64,000 nucleotides of DNA from NCBI RefSeq assembly GCF_021021555.1, contig NZ_JAINWA010000001.1, positions 1,116,001 through 1,180,000 of the forward strand. Reading direction: 5' to 3'. The position numbers and the translations under genes were made by a program. Positions 15,658 through 24,471 of the stretch are shown here, piece by piece. Source of the stretch: Teretinema zuelzerae (lineage in GTDB: Bacteria; Spirochaetota; Spirochaetia; Treponematales; Treponemataceae). A model generated the notes under the pieces. It was not told the DNA's origin. It did no database searches and was given only the letters and a program-made list of their open reading frames with translations. Within the stretch, counting starts at the first letter, position 1, and every line of letters begins with the position of its first letter.

Positions 15658-16440
15658 TCAGTACTTGGGCTTTTTGTCCGATACCGTGCCCACCGTTCCC
15701 AGCACTTCCACCACTTCCGCGAGCTTGTCCTGCGGGTAGAAGTTGTCGTGGTGTTCGGAGTAGACGTTGCCTTCCCGTTCGCTGTGCTTGAGCGGGCACC
15801 AGCTCGATTCGATCTGTTCAAGGTTGAGCGCGAGGGAAGACGCGTACACTTTCGTAACGCGGATAATGAAGCGAAGCACGGCTCCATGGCGGCCGGCGTA
15901 ATCGCGGTCTTTCAAGCCCTTCATGATTTCCTTGGTGCTCGCGCGGTGCATCCCCAGGAACAGCGAGATGAAGAGGTAGAGAATCTTCGAGAAAATGAAG
16001 GTGAACACGAGGAAGCTGAGGAGGCAGAGCGTGTAGACTCCGGCGACCAGAATTTTTACCGGGTTGCGCGTGCGCAGGTCCGCGGCGGCGACTTCGTCGA
16101 TTTCTTCGTTCCAGATGCGGGCGGTTCCGTTCGCGTAGCCGCAGAACTCGCAGTTGATTTTGTCGAAGAAGCACATTCCTTCTATTTTATGCCGGTCGAG
16201 GAGGATGAAGTCCCTGATGCGAAGCTTTCTCAGCTTGAAGAAGGGAGTCAGAATCCATTTGTAGAGCACGATGATGGTCGTCAGGTGCAGGAAGATGAAT
16301 TCTAATACGCTGACGTATTGGAGAAAGCCTCCGAACAGGGTGCGGATCCAGCCGATCCGTTCGGCGTGGGCAATGAAGATGGATTTAACGATGAATTTCT
16401 TTTTTTTGGCGCTCTGAGCTGCCTCTGCGACAGGATCCAT
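15658..16440 (-). CDS. Membrane protein of unknown function
   Basis: A 260-aa protein behind GGAGGAA. It has two or three hydrophobic segments (YVSVLEFIFLHLTTIIVLYKWI, ILVAGVYTLCLLSFLVFTFIFSKILYLFISLFLG), a basic linker (KLRKLRIRDFILLDRHK) and a motif CEFCGYANG that could bind a metal in a small cytoplasmic loop. The C-terminal 90 residues are soluble (RHGAVLRFIIRV ... WCPLKHSEREGNVYSEHHDNFYPQDK), with clustered His/Cys residues. No family is recognised. It is convergent with hipT and divergent from the hemerythrin cyclase. Confidence 0.7.
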   Translation of the reverse strand: MDPVAEAAQSAKKKKFIVKSIFIAHAERIGWIRTLFGGFLQYVSVLEFIFLHLTTIIVLYKWILTPFFKLRKLRIRDFILLDRHKIEGMCFFDKINCEFCGYANGTARIWNEEIDEVAAADLRTRNPVKILVAGVYTLCLLSFLVFTFIFSKILYLFISLFLGMHRASTKEIMKGLKDRDYAGRHGAVLRFIIRVTKVYASSLALNLEQIESSWCPLKHSEREGNVYSEHHDNFYPQDKLAEVVEVLGTVGTVSDKKPKY

Positions 16441-16586
16441 GGTTCCTCCGAAAATATATTGAGCGTTCAGTATATCAGAAATATCTGCCGATGAGGTTAA
16501 AATAGGGAACGTTTTAGAAGGCCGATGGCTTTTTTGCCCCGGGAGCGTTCATCTGCTATACTATACTGGTAAGAAGGACGGAATGA

Positions 16587-18629
16587 ATGCAGATAAAAAG
16601 TAGGTTGTACATCCTTGGCATGCTCCTCTTTCTCTCCCTGGGCCCGGCCTTCGCCCAGAAGATTCTCGTGGTCAACACCTTCAATCCGACCTATCCCTGG
16701 TCGGCGTATTTCAATCTCGGCCTCCGACAGTACGCGGATGAAAAAAAGGGAGCGATAGAGCTGTATTTTGAAGAGCTCGACATTACGCGTTTTTCCGATC
16801 CGGATAAAATCGAAAACTTTGCGTCGTTTCTCGCGGCGAAATACGAATCGGTGCAGCTCGACGGCGTTATCGGAAACTCGGACCAGGCTTGCAATTTTAT
16901 AGAAGAAAAATGCGGCTTCGCGACGGATTTGCCCAAGGCGTATTACACGTCCAATCTCGAATACGCGGCAGATAACGTGCTCTGCCTCGATTCCCAGTAC
17001 GCGCTCGGCATCAGAAAGACCTGGGCTCTGATGCAATCGGTGTTTCCGGAAATGACGGAAGTGTTCCTTATAGAAGGCGATCCGGCTACCAGCGCGACAG
17101 TCGCGGCCGAACTTGCCAGCCTTGTGCCGGATACTATTGCGCTGACGGTATTCAAGGACTTCACCTTCGCAGAGCTTGAAGACCGCCTCAAGGCGCTTCC
17201 CCCGACGGCAGCCGTTGTCTATACCTTTGTAACCCGGGACTCGGAGGGAACGCAGACGATTCCGAGAGTACATCTCTCTCGGCTCGCCGAAATTTCGCCG
17301 GCTCCGATTTTCACCCTCTGGGAAACGCTGGTAGGCAGCGGAACAGTCGGCGGCCATGTGCTCAGCGCGATCAGAACCTCGCGCGAACTTCTGCGGGGAA
17401 TCGAAGAATACCTGCAGACAGGCTCGTTTTCTGAAGACTATAGCATAACCCGCTGCATGATAGACTGGACCGCGATGGATCGGTACGGACTTGAAACGGG
17501 TAAAATCCCGGAAGACGCCTTCGTGATCAACAAACCTGATCCGTTCTATATTACTCACGCAAAATTGATACTGGTCGTTGTAAACATCGTGCTCATCGCC
17601 TTTTTTCTCATTTTACTCACCGGGATTCTTATCATTATCCACTCGTACAGAAAACTCAGAACCGTAAACGCGGAATTGAGCATAGAGAGGGAAAAGGCGC
17701 AGGCCCTGGCCCTCCACGATCCCCTTACGAATCTCCTGAACCGCCGGGCAATTGAGCCGATGATACAATTCGAGATGAACCGGAAAAAGAGGGCGAACGC
17801 CCCGGTTTCCCTGCTTATAATCGATATCGACCACTTTAAAAAAGTGAACGACACCTACGGGCACGACGTAGGCGACATTGTCCTCAAGCGTCTCGCAGAA
17901 ACCTTGACCGAATACCGGCGAAGCACCGACCTTGTCGCGCGCTGGGGCGGCGAAGAATTCGCAGCGCTCCTTTCTGACACCGAAGAAAGCCAGGCCATCG
18001 TTCTTGCGGAAAAGATCCGTAAAGCCTGCGAAAATCTTAGGTTCGAGGAATGCGACGGAATAACGGTCAGCATCGGAGTAGCGGAGCTGATCGCGGACGA
18101 AACCTTCGACAGCTGGTTCAAGCGGGCGGACGCCGCGCTCTATACCGCTAAAAAGACGGGCCGGAACAAAACAATCGCGGCCTCGGGCATGGATCCCGAG
18201 ACGGCGGGACAGGAAACCGGCCATGAACTGCTCCTTTTGCATCTGGTATGGAAGGACGAATACAGCGTCGGAGTCGACATCTACGACCACCAGCACCGGG
18301 AACTCTTCGCGCTGTCGAACAAGCTGATCGACGCGATCGTGAATTCAGAAGGCGAAGATACAATCCAGGCTATTCTGAAGGAACTGCATGCGCATACTGA
18401 AGAACATTACATCGACGAGCAGAACTACCTGGAAAAGCGGAACTGTTCGCTTATCGGGCATCATAAGCAGGAACATATCCGCCTCCTCTCCCGGCTAACC
18501 GGACTGACGCAGGATTACGCGGAAGGAAAAACCTCTACCTACGATTTTATATTATTTATTTGCAACGACCTTATATCAAAACATATTCTGGGAGAAGACG
18601 CATTGAGCTTTGCCGATATCCGGATGTAA
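16587..18629 (+). CDS. Diguanylate cyclase with periplasmic binding-protein sensor and hemerythrin domain
   Basis: A 680-aa sensor that makes c-di-GMP. Residues 1-23 are a signal sequence; ~24-325 resemble an ABC substrate-binding (PF04392-like) periplasmic domain ([22 protein letters not shown]); ~330-357 is a membrane helix. The GGDEF domain spans ~378-535, with GGEEF near 452 and an RxxD inhibitory site (RSTD) five residues before it. The last ~115 residues are a bacteriohemerythrin domain: [30 protein letters not shown] and HILGED supply the di-iron ligands. Hemerythrin binds O2, so the enzyme probably integrates a periplasmic ligand with oxygen or redox state, as in the Vibrio hemerythrin-cyclase. 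Confidence 0.93.
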   Translation: MQIKSRLYILGMLLFLSLGPAFAQKILVVNTFNPTYPWSAYFNLGLRQYADEKKGAIELYFEELDITRFSDPDKIENFASFLAAKYESVQLDGVIGNSDQACNFIEEKCGFATDLPKAYYTSNLEYAADNVLCLDSQYALGIRKTWALMQSVFPEMTEVFLIEGDPATSATVAAELASLVPDTIALTVFKDFTFAELEDRLKALPPTAAVVYTFVTRDSEGTQTIPRVHLSRLAEISPAPIFTLWETLVGSGTVGGHVLSAIRTSRELLRGIEEYLQTGSFSEDYSITRCMIDWTAMDRYGLETGKIPEDAFVINKPDPFYITHAKLILVVVNIVLIAFFLILLTGILIIIHSYRKLRTVNAELSIEREKAQALALHDPLTNLLNRRAIEPMIQFEMNRKKRANAPVSLLIIDIDHFKKVNDTYGHDVGDIVLKRLAETLTEYRRSTDLVARWGGEEFAALLSDTEESQAIVLAEKIRKACENLRFEECDGITVSIGVAELIADETFDSWFKRADAALYTAKKTGRNKTIAASGMDPETAGQETGHELLLLHLVWKDEYSVGVDIYDHQHRELFALSNKLIDAIVNSEGEDTIQAILKELHAHTEEHYIDEQNYLEKRNCSLIGHHKQEHIRLLSRLTGLTQDYAEGKTSTYDFILFICNDLISKHILGEDALSFADIRM

Positions 18630-18670
18630 TCCGGATAAGCCAATACCATCTCAAAGGATATACTGATACT

Positions 18671-20290
18671 ATGCGCATATTAGACAGACTTTCCGCGATC
18701 TACGAAGAACAGCCGGTCAACATCGCCATCAAGAGCCGGAATTTCATCGTGCTGCTCGCTATCCTCGCGGCTGCCCTCTTCGTAGCCAGCGCATTCCACG
18801 CGGCAACGGGAAACTACGGAAACATTCCGTCGTCGATGTCGATGACGGTCATGTCCGCAATCGCGCTCTGGTTCGTTTCGAAGGGAAAATATCGAGCCGT
18901 AAGCACGCTGTATTACCTCGGGATCGGATTTCTGCCGCTCGTCATCACCCTGGCCCAGGAGATCATCTCCTACCGGGATATATTTCTCTATTTTTTCTTC
19001 TGCGCGCCGATCACCATGATCGCCGTCATTACCGGATACAGCAAGCGGCAGCTGTGGATGGTCGGAATACAACAGATACTCCTCGGCTTCGCCTACCTTT
19101 TATTACGGTTAATGCCGAACCAGATCGAAAACAGGGGCAGACTCGTCTATACCTTCGCCCTGGCGGTGTTTTTCTATGCCCTCGTGCTGGTTTTTCTCTC
19201 CATCAATTTTACAGTGGAAAAAAAAATCGTCAGCACGCTCGAACTGAATAACCGGAAAACGAAGGATCGGCTGGATAAGATGAAGGAACTCATCCGCGCC
19301 TCGCAAACCACGATGGCGATCGGCCAGGACTTGTCGACCGTCGCGGAAACGACCGTGCACAACATGCAGGGCATCGAGAAGGGCGCGAAAACCGTGCGGG
19401 AGCTCTTTGTCGACCTTGATTCGACGATACAGGATAACAGCCGCGAGCATAAAAAGCTCGCGGAGGAAACCAGAAAGGTGGAGCGGGAGATCCGCGACCA
19501 GATGCGCAAGGTGGACGAAACCTCGCGCACCGTGCAGGGAATGGATGTATCGGTCAGGGAGATGACCGAATCAGCCCGCTCGAAGTCCGCTTCGATCGAA
19601 CTGTTGGCCAAAGACGTCGCGACGACGGAAAAAGTGTTCACCGGCACGATCAAATCGCTGGAAACGCTGGAAGTCTCCTCGGGAGAAGTGCTCGCGGTAA
19701 TCGGGGTTATCGAAGAAATCGCCGCGCGCACCAATCTTTTGGCGATGAACGCCGCCATAGAAGCGGCCCACGCGGGCGAACGGGGAAAGGGCTTCGCCGT
19801 GGTCGCGAGCGAAATCCGCAAGCTCGCGGTGGAGACGAACACGAACTCGCAGAAAAGCCGGGACATCCTGACGCGCAATAATCAGGACATCCACGAGGCC
19901 TATCTGGAAAGCGCGGAAAGCCTCCGCCAGTTCAGCTCCATCAAGGAACGCACCAAGGAAGTCCGCGAAGCGCTCAGCGAAATCATCAACGGCATGGCGG
20001 ACATTTCCCGCGGCACCGGCGAGATCAACAGCATCATCCGGGACCTGCACGCTCTGTATACGGTGATCACCGGCTCTATCGGCGAGATCACCGAGGTCGT
20101 CCAGAAAACAGAGGCCGCCTTTCAAACCATCCTCGAGCGCAGCGGCCGCGTCGAAAAAGAAACCGGCGCCATCTCCGCCCAAAGCGAAACCGTCAACGAG
20201 CAAGCCCTCAAACTCCGCCAGATCGGCCAGGACAACGAAATGGGCATCCTGAAAATGGGCAAAAAACTGGACGAACTCCAGCTGGATTGA
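18671..20290 (+). CDS. Methyl-accepting chemotaxis protein with multi-helix membrane sensor
   Basis: A 539-aa chemoreceptor. Residues ~25-205 hold six membrane helices with short loops instead of the usual periplasmic domain, so the stimulus is probably sensed in or near the membrane. A long coiled coil follows (~215-535) with the highly conserved signalling tip [21 protein letters not shown] and [13 protein letters not shown] near 350-386, which contacts CheW and CheA. No HAMP domain is evident. The ATG at 18671 is preceded by AAAGGA; the frame is open further upstream but overlaps the preceding gene. It follows the hemerythrin cyclase by 41 nt and could share its transcript. Confidence 0.92.
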   Translation: MRILDRLSAIYEEQPVNIAIKSRNFIVLLAILAAALFVASAFHAATGNYGNIPSSMSMTVMSAIALWFVSKGKYRAVSTLYYLGIGFLPLVITLAQEIISYRDIFLYFFFCAPITMIAVITGYSKRQLWMVGIQQILLGFAYLLLRLMPNQIENRGRLVYTFALAVFFYALVLVFLSINFTVEKKIVSTLELNNRKTKDRLDKMKELIRASQTTMAIGQDLSTVAETTVHNMQGIEKGAKTVRELFVDLDSTIQDNSREHKKLAEETRKVEREIRDQMRKVDETSRTVQGMDVSVREMTESARSKSASIELLAKDVATTEKVFTGTIKSLETLEVSSGEVLAVIGVIEEIAARTNLLAMNAAIEAAHAGERGKGFAVVASEIRKLAVETNTNSQKSRDILTRNNQDIHEAYLESAESLRQFSSIKERTKEVREALSEIINGMADISRGTGEINSIIRDLHALYTVITGSIGEITEVVQKTEAAFQTILERSGRVEKETGAISAQSETVNEQALKLRQIGQDNEMGILKMGKKLDELQLD

Positions 20291-20293
20291 AAG

Positions 20294-20392
20294 AAGGGGG
20301 AGGCGGAAAAACGTAAAGCACTCTTTCTATACCTACCGGTAGGTATAGAAAGGGTGCTTTACTTTTGGAGCCGAGGGGGAAGGCGTTCCCCC
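20294..20392. repeat. Palindromic repeat family B, copy 2
   Basis: A 50-bp palindrome without a loop (arms 20313-20337 and 20338-20362) has a single G:T-type mismatch; its centre is CTATACCTACCGGTAGGTAT. It is flanked by GGGGGAGGCGGAAAAAC on the left and TTTTGGAGCCGAGGGGG...CCCCCC on the right, as in the other copies. It lies between the chemoreceptor and the next plus-strand gene. Confidence 0.88.
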
Positions 20393-20468
20393 CTTACCCG
20401 TATATAGAGAAAAAAGTATCGTTTCCCGCTGTACATAACTTTATTTACGCTGTAGCATCTGAAGTATA

Positions 20469-20993
20469 ATGAACTTCGGCGAATACAGAGAACTGCTCCT
20501 GGGCCGGCTCGCCTCCTACTTCGATATCGTCGACGCCTCGATTCCCGTCCTCTCGCGCTGGGAAACGGCGGCGCGGCACAGCTCGACCCTTAATCAGACA
20601 TTTTTAGGCAAAACCAACGTGGTGGACTCCATGGAAAGCGCCGAGTGGTGCCTCATCAGGTCCGCGGAAGCCTTTACGCGCCGAACCCTCGCCGGAGAAG
20701 CGGCCGCCCTCGACCTCCTTGCGAAGGATACAGTCTCGCCGTCGAGAAACCACAAATCGAGCCTCTTTGTCTCCGTTGTCGCGGTGCCTTCGCTCGACGC
20801 CGCCGAACCCGAAACCCGCGCAGCCCTCCGCTCGCTCCGCGCGTTCCGCAAAAGCACACCCCATAAATGGTATTTCCACGGATGGACCGAACTCGCGGTC
20901 GCGGTAGTCGATCTTTCGACCGGAACGGTGCGCGCGAGCCCGGGCGCGAAACGCATGGCTGCAAACCTTTTAGCGATAAAAGGAAAAAAATAA
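20469..20993 (+). CDS. Conserved-looking protein of unknown function
   Basis: A 174-aa soluble protein with no signal peptide or membrane helix: it begins MNFGEYRELLLGRLASYFDIVD, has a hydrophobic strand LFVSVVAVP and a strand-rich C-terminal half (HKWYFHGWTELAVAVVDLSTGTVRASPGAK). I do not recognise a family. It ends 28 nt before the second cstA and has the same strand, so the two may be co-transcribed. The ribosome site is weak. Confidence 0.6.
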   Translation: MNFGEYRELLLGRLASYFDIVDASIPVLSRWETAARHSSTLNQTFLGKTNVVDSMESAEWCLIRSAEAFTRRTLAGEAAALDLLAKDTVSPSRNHKSSLFVSVVAVPSLDAAEPETRAALRSLRAFRKSTPHKWYFHGWTELAVAVVDLSTGTVRASPGAKRMAANLLAIKGKK

Positions 20994-21021
20994 CAAAACG
21001 CTTTTTTAGGAGGACTTTCAC

Positions 21022-22659
21022 ATGAACTCTCTCGTGCTGTTGTTCGGAGGAATATTCGTATTCCTCGTCGCCTACATCGTGTACGGCGGCTTTCTCGCGA
21101 AAAAGTGGGGCCTATCCGACGCGCCCACCCCGGCCCACTCCAAGAGGGACGACATCGACTACGTCCCGGCGGACGTAAAGGTCATACTCGGCCACCACTT
21201 CTCCTCGATCGCCGGAGCGGGACCCATCACCGGGCCCATCCTCGCGAGCGTCTTCGGCTGGTTCCCGGTCTACCTGTGGATCCTGGTCGGAAGCGTATTC
21301 ATCGGCGGCGTGCACGACTTCGGCTCCCTCGTCGCGTCCCTGCGCACCGAAGGAAAGGGAATCGGCGAAATCATCAAGGAGAACATCTCCCCGCGCGCCA
21401 AGTCCATCTTCAACTGGTACGCATGGCTCACCATCACCCTCGTAGTCGCCGCCTTCACCGACATCTGCGCCGCGACCTTCGCCTTCGATCCGGCAAAGCC
21501 CGAGCTCCTCACCGGCGCCCAGGCGGGAACCGCTTCGGTCCTGTTCATATTCCTCGCGATCGCCTTCGGCCTCATGGTCTACCGGAAGAACGCGCCGCTC
21601 GCCGTCGCGTCCGTCGCCGGAGTCGCACTCCTCGCGTTCTGCATCTGGTTCGGCTACGCCTTCCCCATTCTCAAGTTCAACAAGCTCACCTGGCAGATCA
21701 TCCTGATGGTCTACATCACCGCCGCCTCGATCATGCCCGTCTGGCTCCTTCTGCAGCCGCGCGACTACCTCTGTTCGTTCCTCCTCTACGCGATGATGAT
21801 CGGCGCCTTCCTCGGCATCATCATCCGCCACCCGGTTATCGAGCAGCCCGCCTTCACCGGCTTCGTCGTGAAAAACCAGACCCTCTTCCCCTTCCTCTTC
21901 GTCACCGTAGCCTGCGGAGCCATCTCCGGCTTCCACTCCCTCATCAGCTCCGGAACCACCTCCAAGCAGATCAACCGCGAAAAGCCGGACGCCCAGATCA
22001 TCGGCTACGGCTCCATGCTCATCGAAGGGTTGCTCGCCATCATCGCGATCATCGCAGTCGGCTACGTCGCCAAGGCTCAAGGCTCTCCCGCCCAGATCTT
22101 CGCGAACGGAGTGGCCTGGTTCATGTCCGGCTTCGGAGTCCCCGAAAGCGTCGGAAAGGTGTTCATCATCCTCGCCTACTCCGCCTTCGCGCTCACCAGC
22201 CTCGACACCGCGACCCGCATCGGCCGCTACCTCATGCAGGAGATCGCCTCCGGAAGCAAGGGCTCTAACAACGAGAAGAAAAGAGCCAACCCCTTCTCCA
22301 ACATCTACCTCGCGACCGCCGCGACTATCGCCGTATCCGTCGCCTTCCTCGTCTACGGCTACCAGAAAATATGGCCCATCTTCGGCTCCGCGAACCAGCT
22401 TCTCGCCGCGCTCGCACTCCTTGCCGTAACCGCCTGGGTCGTTAAAAAAGGCAAAAAGTCCTGGGAAACCATCGTTCCCCTCGTCTTCATGTTCTCCGTC
22501 ACCCTCACCGCTCTCTTCTTCATCATCCGCAACAACCTCGTCACGGAAAAACCGAACTACCTCCTCGCCTTCATGGGCGCCGTCCTCACCTTCCTCGCGA
22601 TTCTTCAGATCGTAGAAGGCGTGCGCGTCCTTATCCTGAAAAAGCAAAACAAAAACTGA
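21022..22659 (+). CDS. cstA: CstA-family peptide/pyruvate transporter, long type
   Basis: A 545-aa polytopic membrane protein of the CstA family. Signatures seen are AGAGPITGPILASVFGWFPVYLWILVGSVFIGGVHDFGSLV near the N-terminus, PRDYLCSFLLY, CGAISGFHSLISSGTTSKQI, and IFGSANQLLAALALLAVTAWV near the end. This subtype is closer to classical CstA than the copy at 12304. Imported peptides or pyruvate would feed fermentation. Behind AGGAGGACTTTCAC; the other cstA has nearly the same leader (AGGAGGACTCTCAA). The stop codon TGA lies inside the first bases of repeat A copy 3. Confidence 0.93.
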   Translation: MNSLVLLFGGIFVFLVAYIVYGGFLAKKWGLSDAPTPAHSKRDDIDYVPADVKVILGHHFSSIAGAGPITGPILASVFGWFPVYLWILVGSVFIGGVHDFGSLVASLRTEGKGIGEIIKENISPRAKSIFNWYAWLTITLVVAAFTDICAATFAFDPAKPELLTGAQAGTASVLFIFLAIAFGLMVYRKNAPLAVASVAGVALLAFCIWFGYAFPILKFNKLTWQIILMVYITAASIMPVWLLLQPRDYLCSFLLYAMMIGAFLGIIIRHPVIEQPAFTGFVVKNQTLFPFLFVTVACGAISGFHSLISSGTTSKQINREKPDAQIIGYGSMLIEGLLAIIAIIAVGYVAKAQGSPAQIFANGVAWFMSGFGVPESVGKVFIILAYSAFALTSLDTATRIGRYLMQEIASGSKGSNNEKKRANPFSNIYLATAATIAVSVAFLVYGYQKIWPIFGSANQLLAALALLAVTAWVVKKGKKSWETIVPLVFMFSVTLTALFFIIRNNLVTEKPNYLLAFMGAVLTFLAILQIVEGVRVLILKKQNKN

Positions 22660-22731
22660 GGCAGAAAGCTTTCGCGCGGGGCGAACGTCCCCGCGCGGAG
22701 CCCCCGCGTCCGAACACCCATGCAGGGGCGC
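22655..22731 (+). repeat. Dispersed repeat family A, copy 3
   Basis: ACTGAGGCAGAAAGC ... CGCGGAGCCCCCGCG ... CATGCAGGGGCG. The variable core is a perfect hairpin CGCGCGGGG/CCCCGCGCG here. The cstA stop codon (22657-22659) is part of the element. Confidence 0.75.
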
Positions 22732-22737
22732 ATCGCC

Positions 22738-22861
22738 CCCCGTATGCCGTTGCTCTGTCCCCGCATGCCCTTGCTCTGTCCCCGCATGCCCTTGCTCTGT
22801 CCCCCTATGCCTTGCTCTGTCCCCCTATGCCTTGCTCTGTCCCCGCAGGATGTTGCTCTGT
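22738..22861. repeat. Six 20/21-bp tandem repeats (TTGCTCTGTCCCC type)
   Basis: TTGCTCTGT recurs six times with periods 21, 21, 20, 20, 21; the unit is CCCCGCATGCCCTTGCTCTGT or the 20-bp variant with CTATGCC. The reverse complement of the unit, GGGGACAGAGCAAC plus GCATGC, occurs once inside rsgA at 23395-23414. Confidence 0.92.
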
Positions 22862-22934
22862 CCCTCGAGCTTGACAACTCGCCGACTCCGGCTATACCAT
22901 CAAAGCATCTTTCATATCCTTAAGGAGGTCGTTC

Positions 22935-22991
22935 ATGTCGGAGATTGTAGCAAGGGATGCCCTCTTCAGGGGTATCGCGAAGGGAAAATAG
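22935..22991 (+). CDS. Possible 18-aa peptide with a very strong ribosome site
   Basis: TAAGGAGGT (22921-22929) stands 5 nt before an ATG that opens an 18-codon frame, MSEIVARDALFRGIAKGK. The sequence resembles the first residues of Crp/Fnr-type proteins (LFRGI), so it could be the remnant of such a gene, or a leader peptide. From 22992 to 23271 I see no gene; the stretch leads to rsgA. Confidence 0.35.
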   Translation: MSEIVARDALFRGIAKGK

Positions 22992-23271
22992 CTCTCACAA
23001 AACCGGGACTTCGCTCGACCGCGTCTCGTACGCTCGAGCCGCCTGTTATCCCCCCCCTCCGCGCCGCTTCGCGCCCATCCTACCCGCATACGGGGCATCT
23101 CGTTCAAATTTTATATCGCTTCACTCATACCGGATCTGGTTTCGCGCGTCAGGTTATAACCGACCCGCTCGTCTTCAGAAGAAATTCGCTCATCGCGCGC
23201 GTGCGCATCAGCGTCGCGCGGATGAATACCGACGCCCGCAGAAAGCGGACGATAACAGAGGAAACACGGAA

Positions 23272-24333
23272 ATGACGCTAATAGATTGGGGATGTACGCA
23301 GAAAGTAGTAGAAGACGCGAAGTCGCGGGGCTGGGAAGCGCAAAGCATCCGGCGGGTCATCGCTTCGGCGAAGGGATCGTACGAGGTTACCGACGGGGAC
23401 AGAGCAACGCATGCTCAAGTCTCGGGAGCCTTCGCCTACCGGGCGGCGCTCCCGTCCGACTACCCGACTACGGGAGACTTCGTGGCGTGCCGTGAGGAAG
23501 GCGGCGCGACCGTGATAGAGGCGGTGCTTCCGCGGCGCGGGGTCGTCTCGCGGAAAACCGCCGGAGCGAAAAGCGACGAGCAGCTGCTCGCGTCCAACGT
23601 GGACGCGGCCTTCATCGTGCTCGCCCTCGACTCCGGCCGGGGCTTTCTCCCGCGCCTCCTGGAGCGCTATCTTTCGATAGTGTGCTCGAACGACGTCGCG
23701 CCTATCGTCGTACTCAACAAGGCGGACCTGGCCGAACATCCGCAGGAAATGACGGACGAAGCCCGGAAGGCCGCCCCGGGAGCGGAGATCCACGCGGTTT
23801 CCGCACTCACGGGGCTCGGCCTCGAGGAACTGAAGGCCAGGCTGGAACCGGCGAAAACATTCCTCCTCCTCGGCAAATCGGGCAGCGGCAAGTCGACCCT
23901 CCTCAACGCCCTCTTCGGTTCGCAAATAGCGAAAACCGGAGACGTGCGCGAGCAGGACATGAAGGGAAAGCACACCACCACCTCGCGGGAAATCGTCATG
24001 ATGGAAAACGGCGCCCTGCTGATGGACACGCCCGGCATCCGCGAAGCGGCTCTCCAGGGTCACGACTCAGGGATAGACGAATGCTTCGCGGACGTCGCCG
24101 CCTACGCGTCAGCCTGCCGCTTCGGCGACTGCACCCACACGAGCGAACCCGGATGCGCGGTGCGCGCCGCGGTGGACGCAGGCCTCCTCGAAAGCGACAG
24201 GTGCGAAAGCTATCTCTCGCTCAAAAAGGAAAGCCGGTACAACGAAGCGCGCAGCAGGGAAACCGCCGGCCACCTCGAAAAGAAAAAGTGGAAGCAGATC
24301 TCGAAAATCCAGCGAACCTATTCAAAAAACTGA
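23272..24333 (+). CDS. rsgA: Ribosome small-subunit-dependent GTPase A
   Basis: A 353-aa circularly permuted GTPase that checks 30S subunit maturation. An N-terminal OB-fold (~30-100) is followed by the GTPase motifs in permuted order: NKAD (G4), SALTG (G5), GKSGSGKSTLLN (G1), TTSRE (G2), DTPGIRE (G3). The C-terminal zinc knuckle CRFGDCTHTSEPGC is intact. The start at 23272 has GAGG 11 nt upstream; the frame is open further but upstream sequence has no homology. Inside the OB-fold region, 23395-23414 is almost complementary to the tandem repeat about 550 bp upstream. Confidence 0.95.
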   Translation: MTLIDWGCTQKVVEDAKSRGWEAQSIRRVIASAKGSYEVTDGDRATHAQVSGAFAYRAALPSDYPTTGDFVACREEGGATVIEAVLPRRGVVSRKTAGAKSDEQLLASNVDAAFIVLALDSGRGFLPRLLERYLSIVCSNDVAPIVVLNKADLAEHPQEMTDEARKAAPGAEIHAVSALTGLGLEELKARLEPAKTFLLLGKSGSGKSTLLNALFGSQIAKTGDVREQDMKGKHTTTSREIVMMENGALLMDTPGIREAALQGHDSGIDECFADVAAYASACRFGDCTHTSEPGCAVRAAVDAGLLESDRCESYLSLKKESRYNEARSRETAGHLEKKKWKQISKIQRTYSKN

Positions 24334-24357
24334 CCTGACGGAAACGCCCCGCCGCGG

Positions 24358-24393
24358 AACGCCAGCATGGGCAAAGCGCGGCTGGGCGTTTTT
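24358..24393 (+). terminator. Terminator of rsgA
   Basis: AACGCCAGC (24358-24366) pairs with GCTGGGCGTT (24381-24390) with one bulge and is followed by TTTT. Confidence 0.65.
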
Positions 24394-24412
24394 CGATCGC
24401 TCGCAGTGCGAA

Positions 24413-24431
24413 CTCGATTTCCGGCAATGCG
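24413..24431 (+). repeat. 19-bp direct repeat, left copy
   Basis: CTCGATTTCCGGCAATGCG; the identical sequence occurs at 26063-26081, and the two copies bracket the MACPF lipoprotein gene. Confidence 0.85.
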
Positions 24432-24471
24432 AACCGAATGCCTGCGAAACCCGCCGTAATTGCCGGGCGAT

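Noticed and set aside
21112-22647. Long antisense reading frames opposite the second cstA (511 codons) and in its +1 frame (387 codons)
   Set aside because: They follow from the strong third-position G/C preference of cstA; the translated products are low-complexity (Glu/Asp/Gly or Arg/His rich) and have no domain.
22738-22861. CRISPR array
   Set aside because: The 20/21-bp repeats have no unique spacers.
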